64,000 nucleotides of DNA from Streptomyces cathayae (GTDB lineage: Bacteria; Actinomycetota; Actinomycetes; Streptomycetales; Streptomycetaceae): assembly GCF_029760955.1 (NCBI RefSeq), contig NZ_CP121682.1, forward strand, positions 868,001-932,000, written 5' to 3'. This document shows positions 8,844 to 16,931 of this stretch, piece by piece (the stretch's first letter is position 1; every line of letters begins with the position of its first letter). The notes under the pieces are model-generated. The model saw nothing but the letters and a program-made list of their open reading frames with translations, was not told the origin of the DNA and did not search any database. Position numbers and translations under genes: made by a program.

Positions 8844-9776
8844 ATGCAGATCGGCCTTGTTGGTCTCGGCAAGATGGGCGGCAACATGCGTGAGCGCATC
8901 CGTGCCGCCGGACACACCGTCGTCGGCTACGACACGAACCCCGACCGCTCCGACGTCGGCCACCTGTCCGACCTCATCGACCGGCTCGACGTGCCGCGCG
9001 TCGTCTGGGTGATGGTCCCGGCCGGCGCGGTCACCCAGCACGTCATCGATCAGCTGGGGAGCCTGCTCAAGCCCGGCGATCTCGTCGTCGACGGCGGCAA
9101 CTCCCGGTGGACGGACGACGAGAAGCACGCCAGGGAGCTGGGTGCCCGGGGCATCGGTTTCGTCGACGCGGGTGTCTCGGGCGGTGTGTGGGGGCTGGAA
9201 CACGGCTACGCCCTCATGGTCGGCGGCGACGAGGAGCACGTGGAGCGGCTGAAGCCGATCTTCGACGCGCTCAAGCCGGAGGGCCCGTACGGCTACGTCC
9301 ACGCGGGCGAGGTCGGTGCCGGGCACTTCGCGAAGATGGTCCACAACGGCATCGAGTACGCGATGATGCAGGCCTACGCCGAGGGCTGGGAGCTGCTGGA
9401 GAAGGTCCACTCGGTGGACAACGTCCGCGAGGTGTTCCGCTCCTGGCAGCAGGGCACGGTCATCCGCTCCTGGCTGCTCGACCTGGCGGTCGACGCGCTC
9501 GACGAGGACCCCCACCTGGAGAAGCTGCGCGGCTACGCCGAGGACTCGGGCGAGGGCCGCTGGACCGTGGAGGCCGCCATCGACCACGCGGTGCCGCTGC
9601 CGGCGATCACCGCCTCCCTGTTCGCGCGGTTCGCCTCCCGGCAGGAGGACTCGCCGCAGATGAAGATGGTCGCGGCGCTGCGCAACCAGTTCGGCGGCCA
9701 CGCGGTCGAGTCCGCGGACCGGGACGGCCTGGATCAGAAGCGTGACCAGAGCCAGGAGCAGGAGGACTGGGCGTAG
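8844..9776 (+). CDS. gnd: 6-phosphogluconate dehydrogenase, decarboxylating, short type
   Basis: It oxidises and decarboxylates 6-phosphogluconate to ribulose 5-phosphate in the oxidative pentose-phosphate pathway. The 310-residue length marks the short YqeC/GndA-like form. Visible motifs are the cofactor loop GLVGLGKMGGN (4-14), DGGNSRWTDD (83-92), VSGG (111-114) and the catalytic HFAKMVHNGIEY with Lys164 and Asn168. It lies downstream of opcA on the same strand, and the next gene starts 5 bases after its stop, so opcA-gnd-phosphatase is likely one operon. Confidence 0.93.
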   Translation: MQIGLVGLGKMGGNMRERIRAAGHTVVGYDTNPDRSDVGHLSDLIDRLDVPRVVWVMVPAGAVTQHVIDQLGSLLKPGDLVVDGGNSRWTDDEKHARELGARGIGFVDAGVSGGVWGLEHGYALMVGGDEEHVERLKPIFDALKPEGPYGYVHAGEVGAGHFAKMVHNGIEYAMMQAYAEGWELLEKVHSVDNVREVFRSWQQGTVIRSWLLDLAVDALDEDPHLEKLRGYAEDSGEGRWTVEAAIDHAVPLPAITASLFARFASRQEDSPQMKMVAALRNQFGGHAVESADRDGLDQKRDQSQEQEDWA

Positions 9777-9781
9777 CGGTC

Positions 9782-10366
9782 GTGGGAGATCTCCTGCTGG
9801 CCCGGCACGGTGAGACGGAGTGGAGCAGGGCGGGACGGCACACCGGGGCCACCGATCTGCCCCTGACCCCGGGCGGCGAGGACCAGGCCAGGTCCCTGGC
9901 CCCGCTGCTCGCGGGCCGCGCCTTCGCGCTCGTGCTCACCAGTCCGCTGCTCCGCGCCCGGCGCACCGCCGAACTCGCGGGGCTGGCGGGGGCGGTGCCG
10001 GAGCCGGACCTGCGGGAGTGGGACTACGGCGGTTACGAGGGTGTCACCAGCGCGGACATCCGACGCGCCCGGCCCGGCTGGGACCTGTGGACCGACGGGG
10101 TGCCGTCCGGTCCGGAGTCTCCCGGCGAGTCCGCGGCGCAGGTCGGCGAGCGGGCCGACCGGGTGCTGTCCCGGGTGGCCGGGGCGCTCGAGGCGGGTGA
10201 TGTGGTGCTCGTGGCGCACGGCCACCTGCTGCGGGTGCTGACCGCGCGGCGGCTGGGCCTGCCGCCCACGGACGGGCGGCTGTTCCGGCTGGAGACGGGA
10301 ACGCTGGGCCGGCTGTCGCTGGAGCACGGCAGCCCGGTGCTCGCGGAGTGGAACACCCGCCCCTGA
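9782..10366 (+). CDS. Histidine phosphatase family protein
   Basis: This 194-residue protein belongs to the phosphoglycerate-mutase-like branch of the histidine phosphatase superfamily. The catalytic RHGET motif is at 8-12, with His9 as the predicted phospho-acceptor. SPLLRARRTAEL and VAHGHLLRVLTARRLG are the further conserved arginine and second histidine motifs. It starts with GTG five bases after gnd, which suggests translational coupling and a role in sugar phosphate handling. The precise substrate cannot be inferred. Confidence 0.85.
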   Translation: MGDLLLARHGETEWSRAGRHTGATDLPLTPGGEDQARSLAPLLAGRAFALVLTSPLLRARRTAELAGLAGAVPEPDLREWDYGGYEGVTSADIRRARPGWDLWTDGVPSGPESPGESAAQVGERADRVLSRVAGALEAGDVVLVAHGHLLRVLTARRLGLPPTDGRLFRLETGTLGRLSLEHGSPVLAEWNTRP

Positions 10367-10396
10367 GGTCCCGACGCCGGCGCCCTGCCCTGAGAA

Positions 10397-10521
10397 CTCC
10401 GAACGCCATGGGCGTCCGATCAGCTCACGGCGTCATGGGGGTCCCCCTGTTCGAGCGGAGCCGAGAGCTTGAGGGGAGTGCGTGCCGGACGCCGCGAGCC
10501 GGGCGCCCATGGCGTTCGGAG
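10397..10521. repeat. 18-bp inverted repeat bracketing the convergent gene ends
   Basis: CTCCGAACGCCATGGGCG (10397-10414) occurs in exact inverted form at 10504-10521. They flank an 89-base segment between the phosphatase gene and the convergent dehydratase gene. It may act as a two-way terminator or be the ends of a small lost element. No coding sequence lies inside. Confidence 0.6.
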
Positions 10522-10523
10522 CC

Positions 10524-12329
10524 CTAAGGCTGGGAGGTGAGGGCGGTCGGGGTCCGGACGGCGTGCTGGGCGGCCAGCCGTACCGGTGCGTTGCGGGCGC
10601 CGTAGCCGCGGTGGCCGCCGTCGCGCTGGAGGAGTTCGAAGAACACCCGGCCGACGGTGCGGGTGTAGCAGTGCCGCAGGGTGCCGTGCTCGTCGTGGTC
10701 GTAGAGGATGCCCAGTTCGCGGTAGGTCTCCAGTTCTCCGTCGGCGAACTCGTGGCGGGCGGCGAGGTCGTCGTAGTAGTTCGCCGGGATCGGCAGCAAC
10801 GGGACGCCCGCGTCGCGCAGCCGGCGGGCCGCGGCGACCACGTCGTCGGTGGCGAACGCGATGTGCTGGGCGTGCACGGTGTCGTCGCCGGGTGCGGCCT
10901 GGACGGTGAGGACGATCCGGACGGTGCCGTCGGCGTTGCTGACCGCGCGGCTGCGCTGCAGCCCGTAGGGGTCGGCGACGTCGACGCTGTCCTCGGCCCG
11001 CAGCCCGAGCACACCGCGGTGGAAGAGGGCCGCCTCGTCGAAGTGGTGCCAGGGCTGGGTGAGCGCGAGGTGGTCGATGCCCCGGACCCCCGGGGCGGCG
11101 ACCGCGGCAGGCTCCCCCACGTCCTCGAAGTCGGCCCGCCAGTCGGCGAGTCGGGCGTCGCAGAAGAACAGTTCCGTACCGTCGGGGGCGGCGACGGCGT
11201 CCAGCGGGGCGTCCTTCGGGGCGCGGCGGCGCGGCAGGACGGGCGCCAGCAGGGCCTCGGCGCGGGCGGCGGCCCCGGGGGGGTCGGGTGACTCCAGGCC
11301 GACGGCGGCGAGTCGGGTGCCGTCGCGGCGCACGGCCGTACCGGTGTTGACGAGGAGGCGGGCCTCGCCCTGCTGCCACAGGTCGACGGGTTTGCTCCGG
11401 TGCCGGGCGGTGCGGGTGAAGCCGAGGCCGCCCAGCAGTGCGGTGAGGGGTTCGGCGTCGGCGGTGACGAGTTCGGCGAAGGCGACACCGGTGGGGACGA
11501 CGGGGGCGGGCGGCTGCGCCACCCCCACCTCCTCCTGCAGGACGAGCAGGGAGCGCCGGGCGTCCACCGCGGTCGGGGCGGCCTCGGCCTGCCGGAACAC
11601 GTCGTTGAACACCTCCAGGGAGAGCGGCCCGTCGTAGCCGGTGCGCAGGACGTGCCGGACGAGTCCGGCGACGTCGAAGCCGCCCTGCCCGGGGAAGCAG
11701 CGGTGGTGGCGGCTCCACTGGAGGACGTCCATCGCGGGCAGCGGGGCGTCGGCGAGCTGGAGGAAGAAGATCTTCTCGCCGGGGATGTCCTCGATGCCCT
11801 TGGGGTCGGAGCCCCTGGAGAGGATGTGGAAGCTGTCCAGGCAGGTGCCGAGCGCCGGGTGCCCGGCCGCCTCGACGATGCGCCAGGCATGGTCGTACGT
11901 GCTGACGTGCCGTCCCCAGGCCAGCGCCTCGTACGCGACCCGGATGCCGAAGCCCTGCGCCAGGTCGGCGAGTTCGCGCAGCTGTGCGGCGGCGAGGGCG
12001 TCGTCGTCGATCGCCTCGGGGTCGACGCTGGAGCAGACCAGCACGGTGTCGGCGCCGAGTTCGCCCATCAGCTCGAACTTGTGCCGGGCGCGGCGCAGGT
12101 TGCGGGCGAACGCCTCGGCGGGCACGGCCTCGATGTCCCGCAGCGGCTGGTAGAGGTCGATGCCGAGTCCGAGGTCGAGGCAGCGGGCGCGGATCTCCCG
12201 TGGCGTGAGCGGGCTGGCGAGCAGGTCGTTCTCGAAGATCTCCACGCCGTCGAAGCCGGCGCGGGCGGCGGCCGTGAGTTTCTCGGTGAGGGTGCCGCTG
12301 AGGGAGACGGTGGCGATGGACGTACGCAC
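10524..12329 (-). CDS. 3-dehydroshikimate dehydratase fused to HPPD-like VOC domain
   Basis: A two-domain protein of 601 residues. Residues 1-270 form an AP-endonuclease-type TIM barrel with metal ligands E134, D165, Q191 and E239, the pattern of QuiC/QsuB/AsbF-type dehydratases that turn 3-dehydroshikimate into protocatechuate. Residues about 280-590 are a vicinal-oxygen-chelate domain like 4-hydroxyphenylpyruvate dioxygenase (GIDHLALTQP, QHIAFATDDV, FFELLQRDGG). Such fusions are known in QuiC1- and QsuB-type enzymes. It is downstream of the shikimate dehydrogenase gene on the same strand and fits a quinate/shikimate catabolic operon. The 106-base spacer to that gene contains CTGAGGGC/CTGGGGAC-type short repeats. 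Confidence 0.9.
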   Translation of the reverse strand: MRTSIATVSLSGTLTEKLTAAARAGFDGVEIFENDLLASPLTPREIRARCLDLGLGIDLYQPLRDIEAVPAEAFARNLRRARHKFELMGELGADTVLVCSSVDPEAIDDDALAAAQLRELADLAQGFGIRVAYEALAWGRHVSTYDHAWRIVEAAGHPALGTCLDSFHILSRGSDPKGIEDIPGEKIFFLQLADAPLPAMDVLQWSRHHRCFPGQGGFDVAGLVRHVLRTGYDGPLSLEVFNDVFRQAEAAPTAVDARRSLLVLQEEVGVAQPPAPVVPTGVAFAELVTADAEPLTALLGGLGFTRTARHRSKPVDLWQQGEARLLVNTGTAVRRDGTRLAAVGLESPDPPGAAARAEALLAPVLPRRRAPKDAPLDAVAAPDGTELFFCDARLADWRADFEDVGEPAAVAAPGVRGIDHLALTQPWHHFDEAALFHRGVLGLRAEDSVDVADPYGLQRSRAVSNADGTVRIVLTVQAAPGDDTVHAQHIAFATDDVVAAARRLRDAGVPLLPIPANYYDDLAARHEFADGELETYRELGILYDHDEHGTLRHCYTRTVGRVFFELLQRDGGHRGYGARNAPVRLAAQHAVRTPTALTSQP

Positions 12330-12435
12330 GTCGGTACCTCTGTTTCCGTGAAGTGCCGTGCTCTGGGGACTGAGGGCCCTGGGGCCTGAGGGCTTGGGGA
12401 CTCTGGGGACTCTGAGGGCTCTGAGGGCTCTGGCG

Positions 12436-13320
12436 CTATTGGGGTGCTGCGACGGGGCCGGTGAGTTCGGTGAGGTCCGCGAGCATGCGGGCCCGGTCGG
12501 GTTCCCGCCCGGTGAACAGGCGGAACGCGTCCGCGGCCTGGAAGGCGGCCATGCCGCCGCCGTCGAGGGTGGCGCAGCCCGCCGCGCGGGCGGTGCGCAG
12601 GAGCTCGGTCTCCAGGGGACGGTAGACGACCTCGGCGACCCACAGCCCGGGGTGCAGCAGCTCCGCGGGCAGCGGCAGTCCCGGGTGGGCGGCCATGCCG
12701 GTGGGGGTCGCGTGCACCAGGCCGCCGCTGCCGTCGGCGGCGGCCAGCAGCTCCGGCAGCCGGTCCAGGGGTGCGGCGGCGGCGCGGTCCGCCCCGAAGG
12801 TCCGGTTCAGGGAGCCGGCGAGTTCGTCGGCCCGTTCGGGCAGGGCGTCGGCCACGGTGACCCGTCCGGCGCCGAGGGTGAGCACGGCGTGCGCGACGGC
12901 GGCACCGGCGCCGCCCGCGCCGAGCTGCACCACCCGCTCCAGCGGCACGTCGGGCAGGCCGCGGGCGAAGGAGGCGGCGAAACCGGTGACGTCCGTGTTG
13001 TGGCCGACGGCCCGGCCGCCCTCGAAGACGACGGTGTTGACCGCGCCGAGCGCCTCGGCCTGCGGATCGAGTGCGTCGAGATGCTCGACGACGAGCCGTT
13101 TGCACGGGTGGGTGATGTTGAGCCCGTCGAATCCGAGCAGCCGCGCGGCGCGCAGCAGCTCGCCCACCGCCTCGGGCGGTACGCCGATCGTGTCGAGGTC
13201 GAGGAGCCGGTACAGACAGCGCAGGCCCTGCCGGTCGGCCTCCCGCTCGTGCAGCGCGGGGCTGAGCGACGGGCCGATGCCGGAGCCGATCAGCCCGACG
13301 AGATACGAGTCCTTGAGCAC
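12436..13320 (-). CDS. aroE: Shikimate/quinate dehydrogenase (AroE family)
   Basis: The 294-residue product interconverts shikimate and 3-dehydroshikimate (or quinate and dehydroquinate). It shows the substrate site SLSPALHE, the catalytic lysine motif NITHPCK, NTDVTGF with the partner aspartate, and the nucleotide loop GAGGAG. The GTG at 13320 was chosen because GGAGG ends exactly five bases upstream; a longer in-frame extension to 13566 would run through the operator. Its position next to a degradative dehydratase, and divergent from a TetR gene, points to a catabolic rather than a biosynthetic AroE. Confidence 0.88.
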   Translation of the reverse strand: MLKDSYLVGLIGSGIGPSLSPALHEREADRQGLRCLYRLLDLDTIGVPPEAVGELLRAARLLGFDGLNITHPCKRLVVEHLDALDPQAEALGAVNTVVFEGGRAVGHNTDVTGFAASFARGLPDVPLERVVQLGAGGAGAAVAHAVLTLGAGRVTVADALPERADELAGSLNRTFGADRAAAAPLDRLPELLAAADGSGGLVHATPTGMAAHPGLPLPAELLHPGLWVAEVVYRPLETELLRTARAAGCATLDGGGMAAFQAADAFRLFTGREPDRARMLADLTELTGPVAAPQ

Positions 13321-13343
13321 CGGGGCCTCCAGAAGACCACTCA

Positions 13344-13367
13344 CTAATGTACGAACCAGTACGTTAG
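13344..13367. promoter_or_regulatory. TetR-type operator between aroE and the regulator gene
   Basis: An inverted repeat CTAATGTAC-N6-GTACGTTAG (one mismatch between arms) lies 24-47 bases upstream of the aroE start and about 100 bases upstream of the TetR gene. It is the expected place for the regulator to control itself and the operon. Confidence 0.65.
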
Positions 13368-13466
13368 CTATATCAGCCGGTCGGGGGCTCATGGAAGCCC
13401 CGGCCGGCCGGTGACGGCTCCCTTCTAGAATCACCGGCACTGCCCGACCTCGCCCGAAGGAACCCC

Positions 13467-14132
13467 ATGACCAGCGTCGAAGAACCGGCACGGCCCGGCG
13501 AGCGCATCCGTGACGCCGCCCGCACCAGGGCCGAGATCCTCGACGTGGCGACCCGGGAGTTCGCACGGGCCGGCTACGACGGGGCCCGCGTCGACGAGAT
13601 CGCCGCCCGCACCAGCACCACCAAGCGGATGATCTACTACTACTTCGGCGGCAAGGAAAAGCTGTTCACGGCCGTGCTGGAGCGCGCGTACGGCGTGATC
13701 CGCGAGGCCGAGCAGCAGCTGGACGTCGACCACCTGGACCCGGTGGCGGCCATCCGGCGGCTGGCGGAGGTGACCTTCGACCACCATGAGCGGCACCCGG
13801 ACTTCATCCGCCTGGTGAGCATCGAGAACATCCACGACGCGGAGCACATCGCGGCCTCCGAGGAGCTCGGCCGGATGGGCTCGCCGGCGCTCGACGTGAT
13901 CCGCCGGATCCTGGCCGCGGGGCAGGAGTCGGGCCTGTTCACGGCCGATGTGGACGCCGTCGACCTGCACGCGATGATCAGCTCGTTCTGCTTCTTCCGG
14001 GTGTCCAACCGGCACACCTTCGGCGCGCTGTTCGGCCGCGACCTGGTCGCCCCGGACCGGCGCGAGCACTACCGGGCGATGCTGGGCGACATGGTGATCG
14101 CGTACCTGACGGCGGAGCGGGCCGCGGACTGA
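13467..14132 (+). CDS. TetR family transcriptional regulator of the shikimate/quinate block
   Basis: The 221-residue protein has a typical TetR N-terminal helix-turn-helix (about 20-65: ILDVATREFARAGYDGARVD then TSTTKRMIYYYFGGKEKLF). A larger helical ligand-binding domain follows, with HHERHPDFIRLVSIENIH and a C-terminal AMLGDMVIAYLTAERA. It is divergent from the aroE-dehydratase operon and upstream of the shikimate-type transporter. Operator-like sites CTAA-N16-TTAG lie on both flanks of this gene. By context its ligand is likely shikimate, quinate or protocatechuate. Confidence 0.88.
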   Translation: MTSVEEPARPGERIRDAARTRAEILDVATREFARAGYDGARVDEIAARTSTTKRMIYYYFGGKEKLFTAVLERAYGVIREAEQQLDVDHLDPVAAIRRLAEVTFDHHERHPDFIRLVSIENIHDAEHIAASEELGRMGSPALDVIRRILAAGQESGLFTADVDAVDLHAMISSFCFFRVSNRHTFGALFGRDLVAPDRREHYRAMLGDMVIAYLTAERAAD

Positions 14133-14241
14133 CCGGCGCGGGGCCTCGCCCCCGCGCCCCGGCGGCTCCCGGGCCGATTCCGCACGACGCCACCCCTTGA
14201 CACCGGGGGCCGTCGGGCGCAGCATCCCTTTTCAGCCGCGA

Positions 14242-14265
14242 CTAACTATCCAGTGGGTTAATTAG
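14242..14265. promoter_or_regulatory. Second TetR-type operator, upstream of the MHS transporter
   Basis: A 24-bp site with the same CTAA and TTAG ends and spacing as the site at 13344. Read in reverse it begins CTAATTAAC and ends GTTAG, matching 15 of 24 positions of the first site. It lies about 70 bases before the transporter start. Confidence 0.5.
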
Positions 14266-14332
14266 CGCACCGGCTTCTCCCCTCCGTTCTTCCTCCGCGT
14301 ACCGTCGTGGAGTCCCCTCGAAGGAGCCCGCC

Positions 14333-15688
14333 GTGTCCGTCCCCGCACCGCCCCGCGACGCCTCCCCTCCCGGACAGCCGAAGAAGGCGGCGACCGCCGC
14401 CTGGATCGGCAGCGCCCTGGAGTACTACGACTTCTTCATCTACGGCAGCGCGGCGGCGCTGATCTTCCCGGAGGTGTTCTTCGACGACTCCGACCCGGCC
14501 ACCGCGACCCTGCTGTCGCTGGCCACGTTCGGTGTCGCGTACGCGGCCCGTCCCGTCGGCGCGCTGTTCCTCGGCCACTACGGGGACCGGGTCGGCCGTA
14601 AGAAGATCATGGTCTTCACGCTGATGCTGATGGGCGTGTCGACGTTCCTCATCGGCTGTCTGCCCACCCGTGACCAGGTCGGCACCCTCGCGCCGGTCCT
14701 GCTGGTGCTGTGCCGCATCCTGCAGGGCATCTCGGCGGCCGGCGAACAGGCCAGCGCGAACTCGATGACCCTGGAACACGCGCCACCCCACCGGCGCGGC
14801 TTCTTCAGCAGTTTCACCCTGAGCGGTACGCAGGGCGGCCAGCTGCTGGCCACGCTGGTCTTCATCCCGGTGGCCGCGATGCCCGAGGAGCAGTTGCTCT
14901 CCTGGGGCTGGCGGGTGCCGTTCTGGATGAGCGTCGCGGTCGCCGTGGTCGGGTACGTCATCCGCCGCAAGCTGGACGAGACCCCGGCCTTCGAGCAGCA
15001 GACCGCCACCGAGGGTGTCGTGAAGATGCCCCTGGCCGTGCTGCTGCGCGAGCACTGGGCGGACGTCCTGCGGGTGGTCGCGGGTGCGCTGATCGCCTCG
15101 GTCAGCACGATCTTCACGGTGTGGGCGCTGGCGTACGCGACCAGTGACGCGGTCGGCATGTCCCGCACGTCGATGCTGTGGGTGGCCGCGCTGGCGAACG
15201 TCGCCGCGCTCGCCGCGATCCCCCTGTGGGCCGTGCTCTCCGACCGGATCGGCCGCCGCCCGGTCTTCCTGGTCGGCGCCGTCGGCAGCGCGGTGATGAT
15301 GTTCCTGTACCTGTGGGTCGTCTCCACCGGCAACTTCGCCCTGACGATGCTGCTGGGCATCCTCACCTTCGGTGTCGTCTACAGCGCCGCGAACGGGGTG
15401 TGGCCGTCCTTCTACGGCGAGATGTTCCCGACCCGGGTGCGGCTCTCGGGTATGGCGATCGGCACCCAGATCGGCTTCGCCGTGGCCGGCTTCGCGGTCA
15501 CCTTCGCCGCGCAGATCGCGGGCCCGGACGGCGACGACTGGACGGCGGTGGCCCTCTTCACGGCCGCCCTGTGCGTCCCGCCGGTGATCGCGGCGCTCTC
15601 CGCCCGGGAGACCCACCGCATCCCGACCGAACTCCTCGGCGAACGCACGGCCGACGGCACACCCCGGCCGGAGAAAGTGACGGCCTGA
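14333..15688 (+). CDS. MHS-family MFS transporter, probable shikimate importer
   Basis: This 451-residue, 12-helix major facilitator belongs to the metabolite:H+ symporter family that includes ShiA and the alpha-ketoglutarate permease. Diagnostic segments are WIGSALEYYDFFIYGSAAAL in TM1, GHYGDRVGRKK in loop 2-3, and RILQGISAAGEQASANSM in TM4. The GTG start has GAAGGAG upstream. Its neighbours make a shikimate-, quinate- or protocatechuate-type substrate most likely. It should be induced with the dehydrogenase/dehydratase operon by the adjacent TetR protein. Confidence 0.85.
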   Translation: MSVPAPPRDASPPGQPKKAATAAWIGSALEYYDFFIYGSAAALIFPEVFFDDSDPATATLLSLATFGVAYAARPVGALFLGHYGDRVGRKKIMVFTLMLMGVSTFLIGCLPTRDQVGTLAPVLLVLCRILQGISAAGEQASANSMTLEHAPPHRRGFFSSFTLSGTQGGQLLATLVFIPVAAMPEEQLLSWGWRVPFWMSVAVAVVGYVIRRKLDETPAFEQQTATEGVVKMPLAVLLREHWADVLRVVAGALIASVSTIFTVWALAYATSDAVGMSRTSMLWVAALANVAALAAIPLWAVLSDRIGRRPVFLVGAVGSAVMMFLYLWVVSTGNFALTMLLGILTFGVVYSAANGVWPSFYGEMFPTRVRLSGMAIGTQIGFAVAGFAVTFAAQIAGPDGDDWTAVALFTAALCVPPVIAALSARETHRIPTELLGERTADGTPRPEKVTA

Positions 15689-15701
15689 CCTCGCTCGTCC
15701 C

Positions 15702-15734
15702 GACCCCCGGAGCCGCCACCCGGCCCCGGGGGTC
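15702..15734. terminator. Bidirectional hairpin between convergent genes
   Basis: GACCCCCGG (15702-15710) pairs with CCGGGGGTC (15726-15734) between the transporter and the convergent VOC gene. Confidence 0.65.
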
Positions 15735-15764
15735 TCGCGTCGTCGAGGCCCCGCCCGCCCCCGC

Positions 15765-16175
15765 CTATCGGTTGGACCACCCGCGCCGGCACAGCACCAG
15801 CCGGTAGCCGTCGGGGTCCTCGAGGGTGACGCCCCACTCGTTCCAGTACGGATTGGGGGACGGCACCGCCGTACCGCCGTGCTGTTCGAGCCGGCCGACC
15901 AGGTCGTCCGGGACCGGGCCGTCGAGGTAGACCACCAGCAGGTCCTCCTCGGTGGGCCGGGGCTCGACGGGCCGCCCGGGTTCGTGCACGAGCTCGAGGT
16001 GCCAGTCGGCATCCGGCCACCCCAGCATCAGCAGGTCGTGCCCGCCGGGCGGGGCGCCGCCCTCGGTCCGCCACACCACGCTCAGTCCGAGCCCGCCGCA
16101 CCAGAACCGCTCGGCCGCGGCGAGGTCCCGGGACGGGCGGGCGATACGGATGTGACTGCGGCCGTCGACGGACAT
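15765..16175 (-). CDS. VOC family (glyoxalase/bleomycin-resistance type) protein
   Basis: The 136-residue protein has the paired beta-alpha-beta-beta-beta fold of vicinal-oxygen-chelate proteins: HIRIARPSRDLAAAERFWCG at the start and EWGVTLEDPDGYRLVLCRRG at the end. The ATG at 16175 has a GGAGAGG box. A longer in-frame reading would add 27 Arg-rich residues that are not conserved in the fold. Function is unknown; members include dioxygenases, isomerases and antibiotic-binding proteins. Confidence 0.8.
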   Translation of the reverse strand: MSVDGRSHIRIARPSRDLAAAERFWCGGLGLSVVWRTEGGAPPGGHDLLMLGWPDADWHLELVHEPGRPVEPRPTEEDLLVVYLDGPVPDDLVGRLEQHGGTAVPSPNPYWNEWGVTLEDPDGYRLVLCRRGWSNR

Positions 16176-16334
16176 GACGTCCTCTCCCCTGGGGTGCGCT
16201 CCTCGGCGCCGGAACCGGCGCCGATCCGTTCCGCAGCGTAGACACCCCACGATCACCGGACCATCGGCCGTCCGGCGGGGGCCCCGGGTCCTACACCCCC
16301 GCCACCGGGGTCCTACGCCCCGCCGCCGAGGGCC

Positions 16335-16778
16335 CTACGACTCGCCGCGCCGGGGGATCCCGTACGCCCGTTCCACCCGCAGGCGCAGGACGAGGCGGTG
16401 GTCGCGGACCATGGCGGCGCGGTAGTCGTCCCAGTCGGGGTGTTCGCCGTTGACGTCGCGGTAGAGCCGGATCAGTTCCTGCACCGTCTCGTCGTGCGGG
16501 TCGGCGGCGACGGGGGACAGTTCGGCGGTGCCCTCGGCGACCGTGTACGCCCACCGGTCGGGGGTGGTCACGTGGTAGGACGCCCGGGGGTCCCGCCGCA
16601 GGTTGCGGGTCTTGGCCCGGCCGTCCGTGAGCGAGACACGGATCAACCGCTCGTCGGGGTAGTAGGCGTGGTTGACGTTCGACAGCTGGGGACGGCCGTC
16701 CCGTTTCAGCGTGACGAGCACGCCACCGTTGTGGTCACCGATCAGTGCGAGCAGTGCGGGCAGTGTGTCCTGTGTCAT
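16335..16778 (-). CDS. PPOX-class F420-dependent enzyme
   Basis: The 147-residue protein is a small split-barrel flavin/deazaflavin-binding protein of the PPOX class. Typical pieces are GVLVTLKRDGRPQLSNVNHA, ASYHVTTPDRWAYTVAEGTA and the C-terminal RLVLRLRVERAYGI. Such proteins bind F420 or FMN and reduce varied substrates. It is single-gene and divergent from the serine hydrolase gene. Substrate is not predictable. Confidence 0.82.
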   Translation of the reverse strand: MTQDTLPALLALIGDHNGGVLVTLKRDGRPQLSNVNHAYYPDERLIRVSLTDGRAKTRNLRRDPRASYHVTTPDRWAYTVAEGTAELSPVAADPHDETVQELIRLYRDVNGEHPDWDDYRAAMVRDHRLVLRLRVERAYGIPRRGES

Positions 16779-16931
16779 AACCCGTGCAACGCCCGCACCG
16801 GCCCCGGCGTTCCCGTCGTTCTCGCCGTCTGCCCGGATCCGCCGCTGTGTTCACCCGGTCCGACGAGGTCTGACCTGCTCCGGACGGGGTATCCCGGACT
16901 CAGCTCGGGAGCGTGATCGAAGGAGTGGGCG

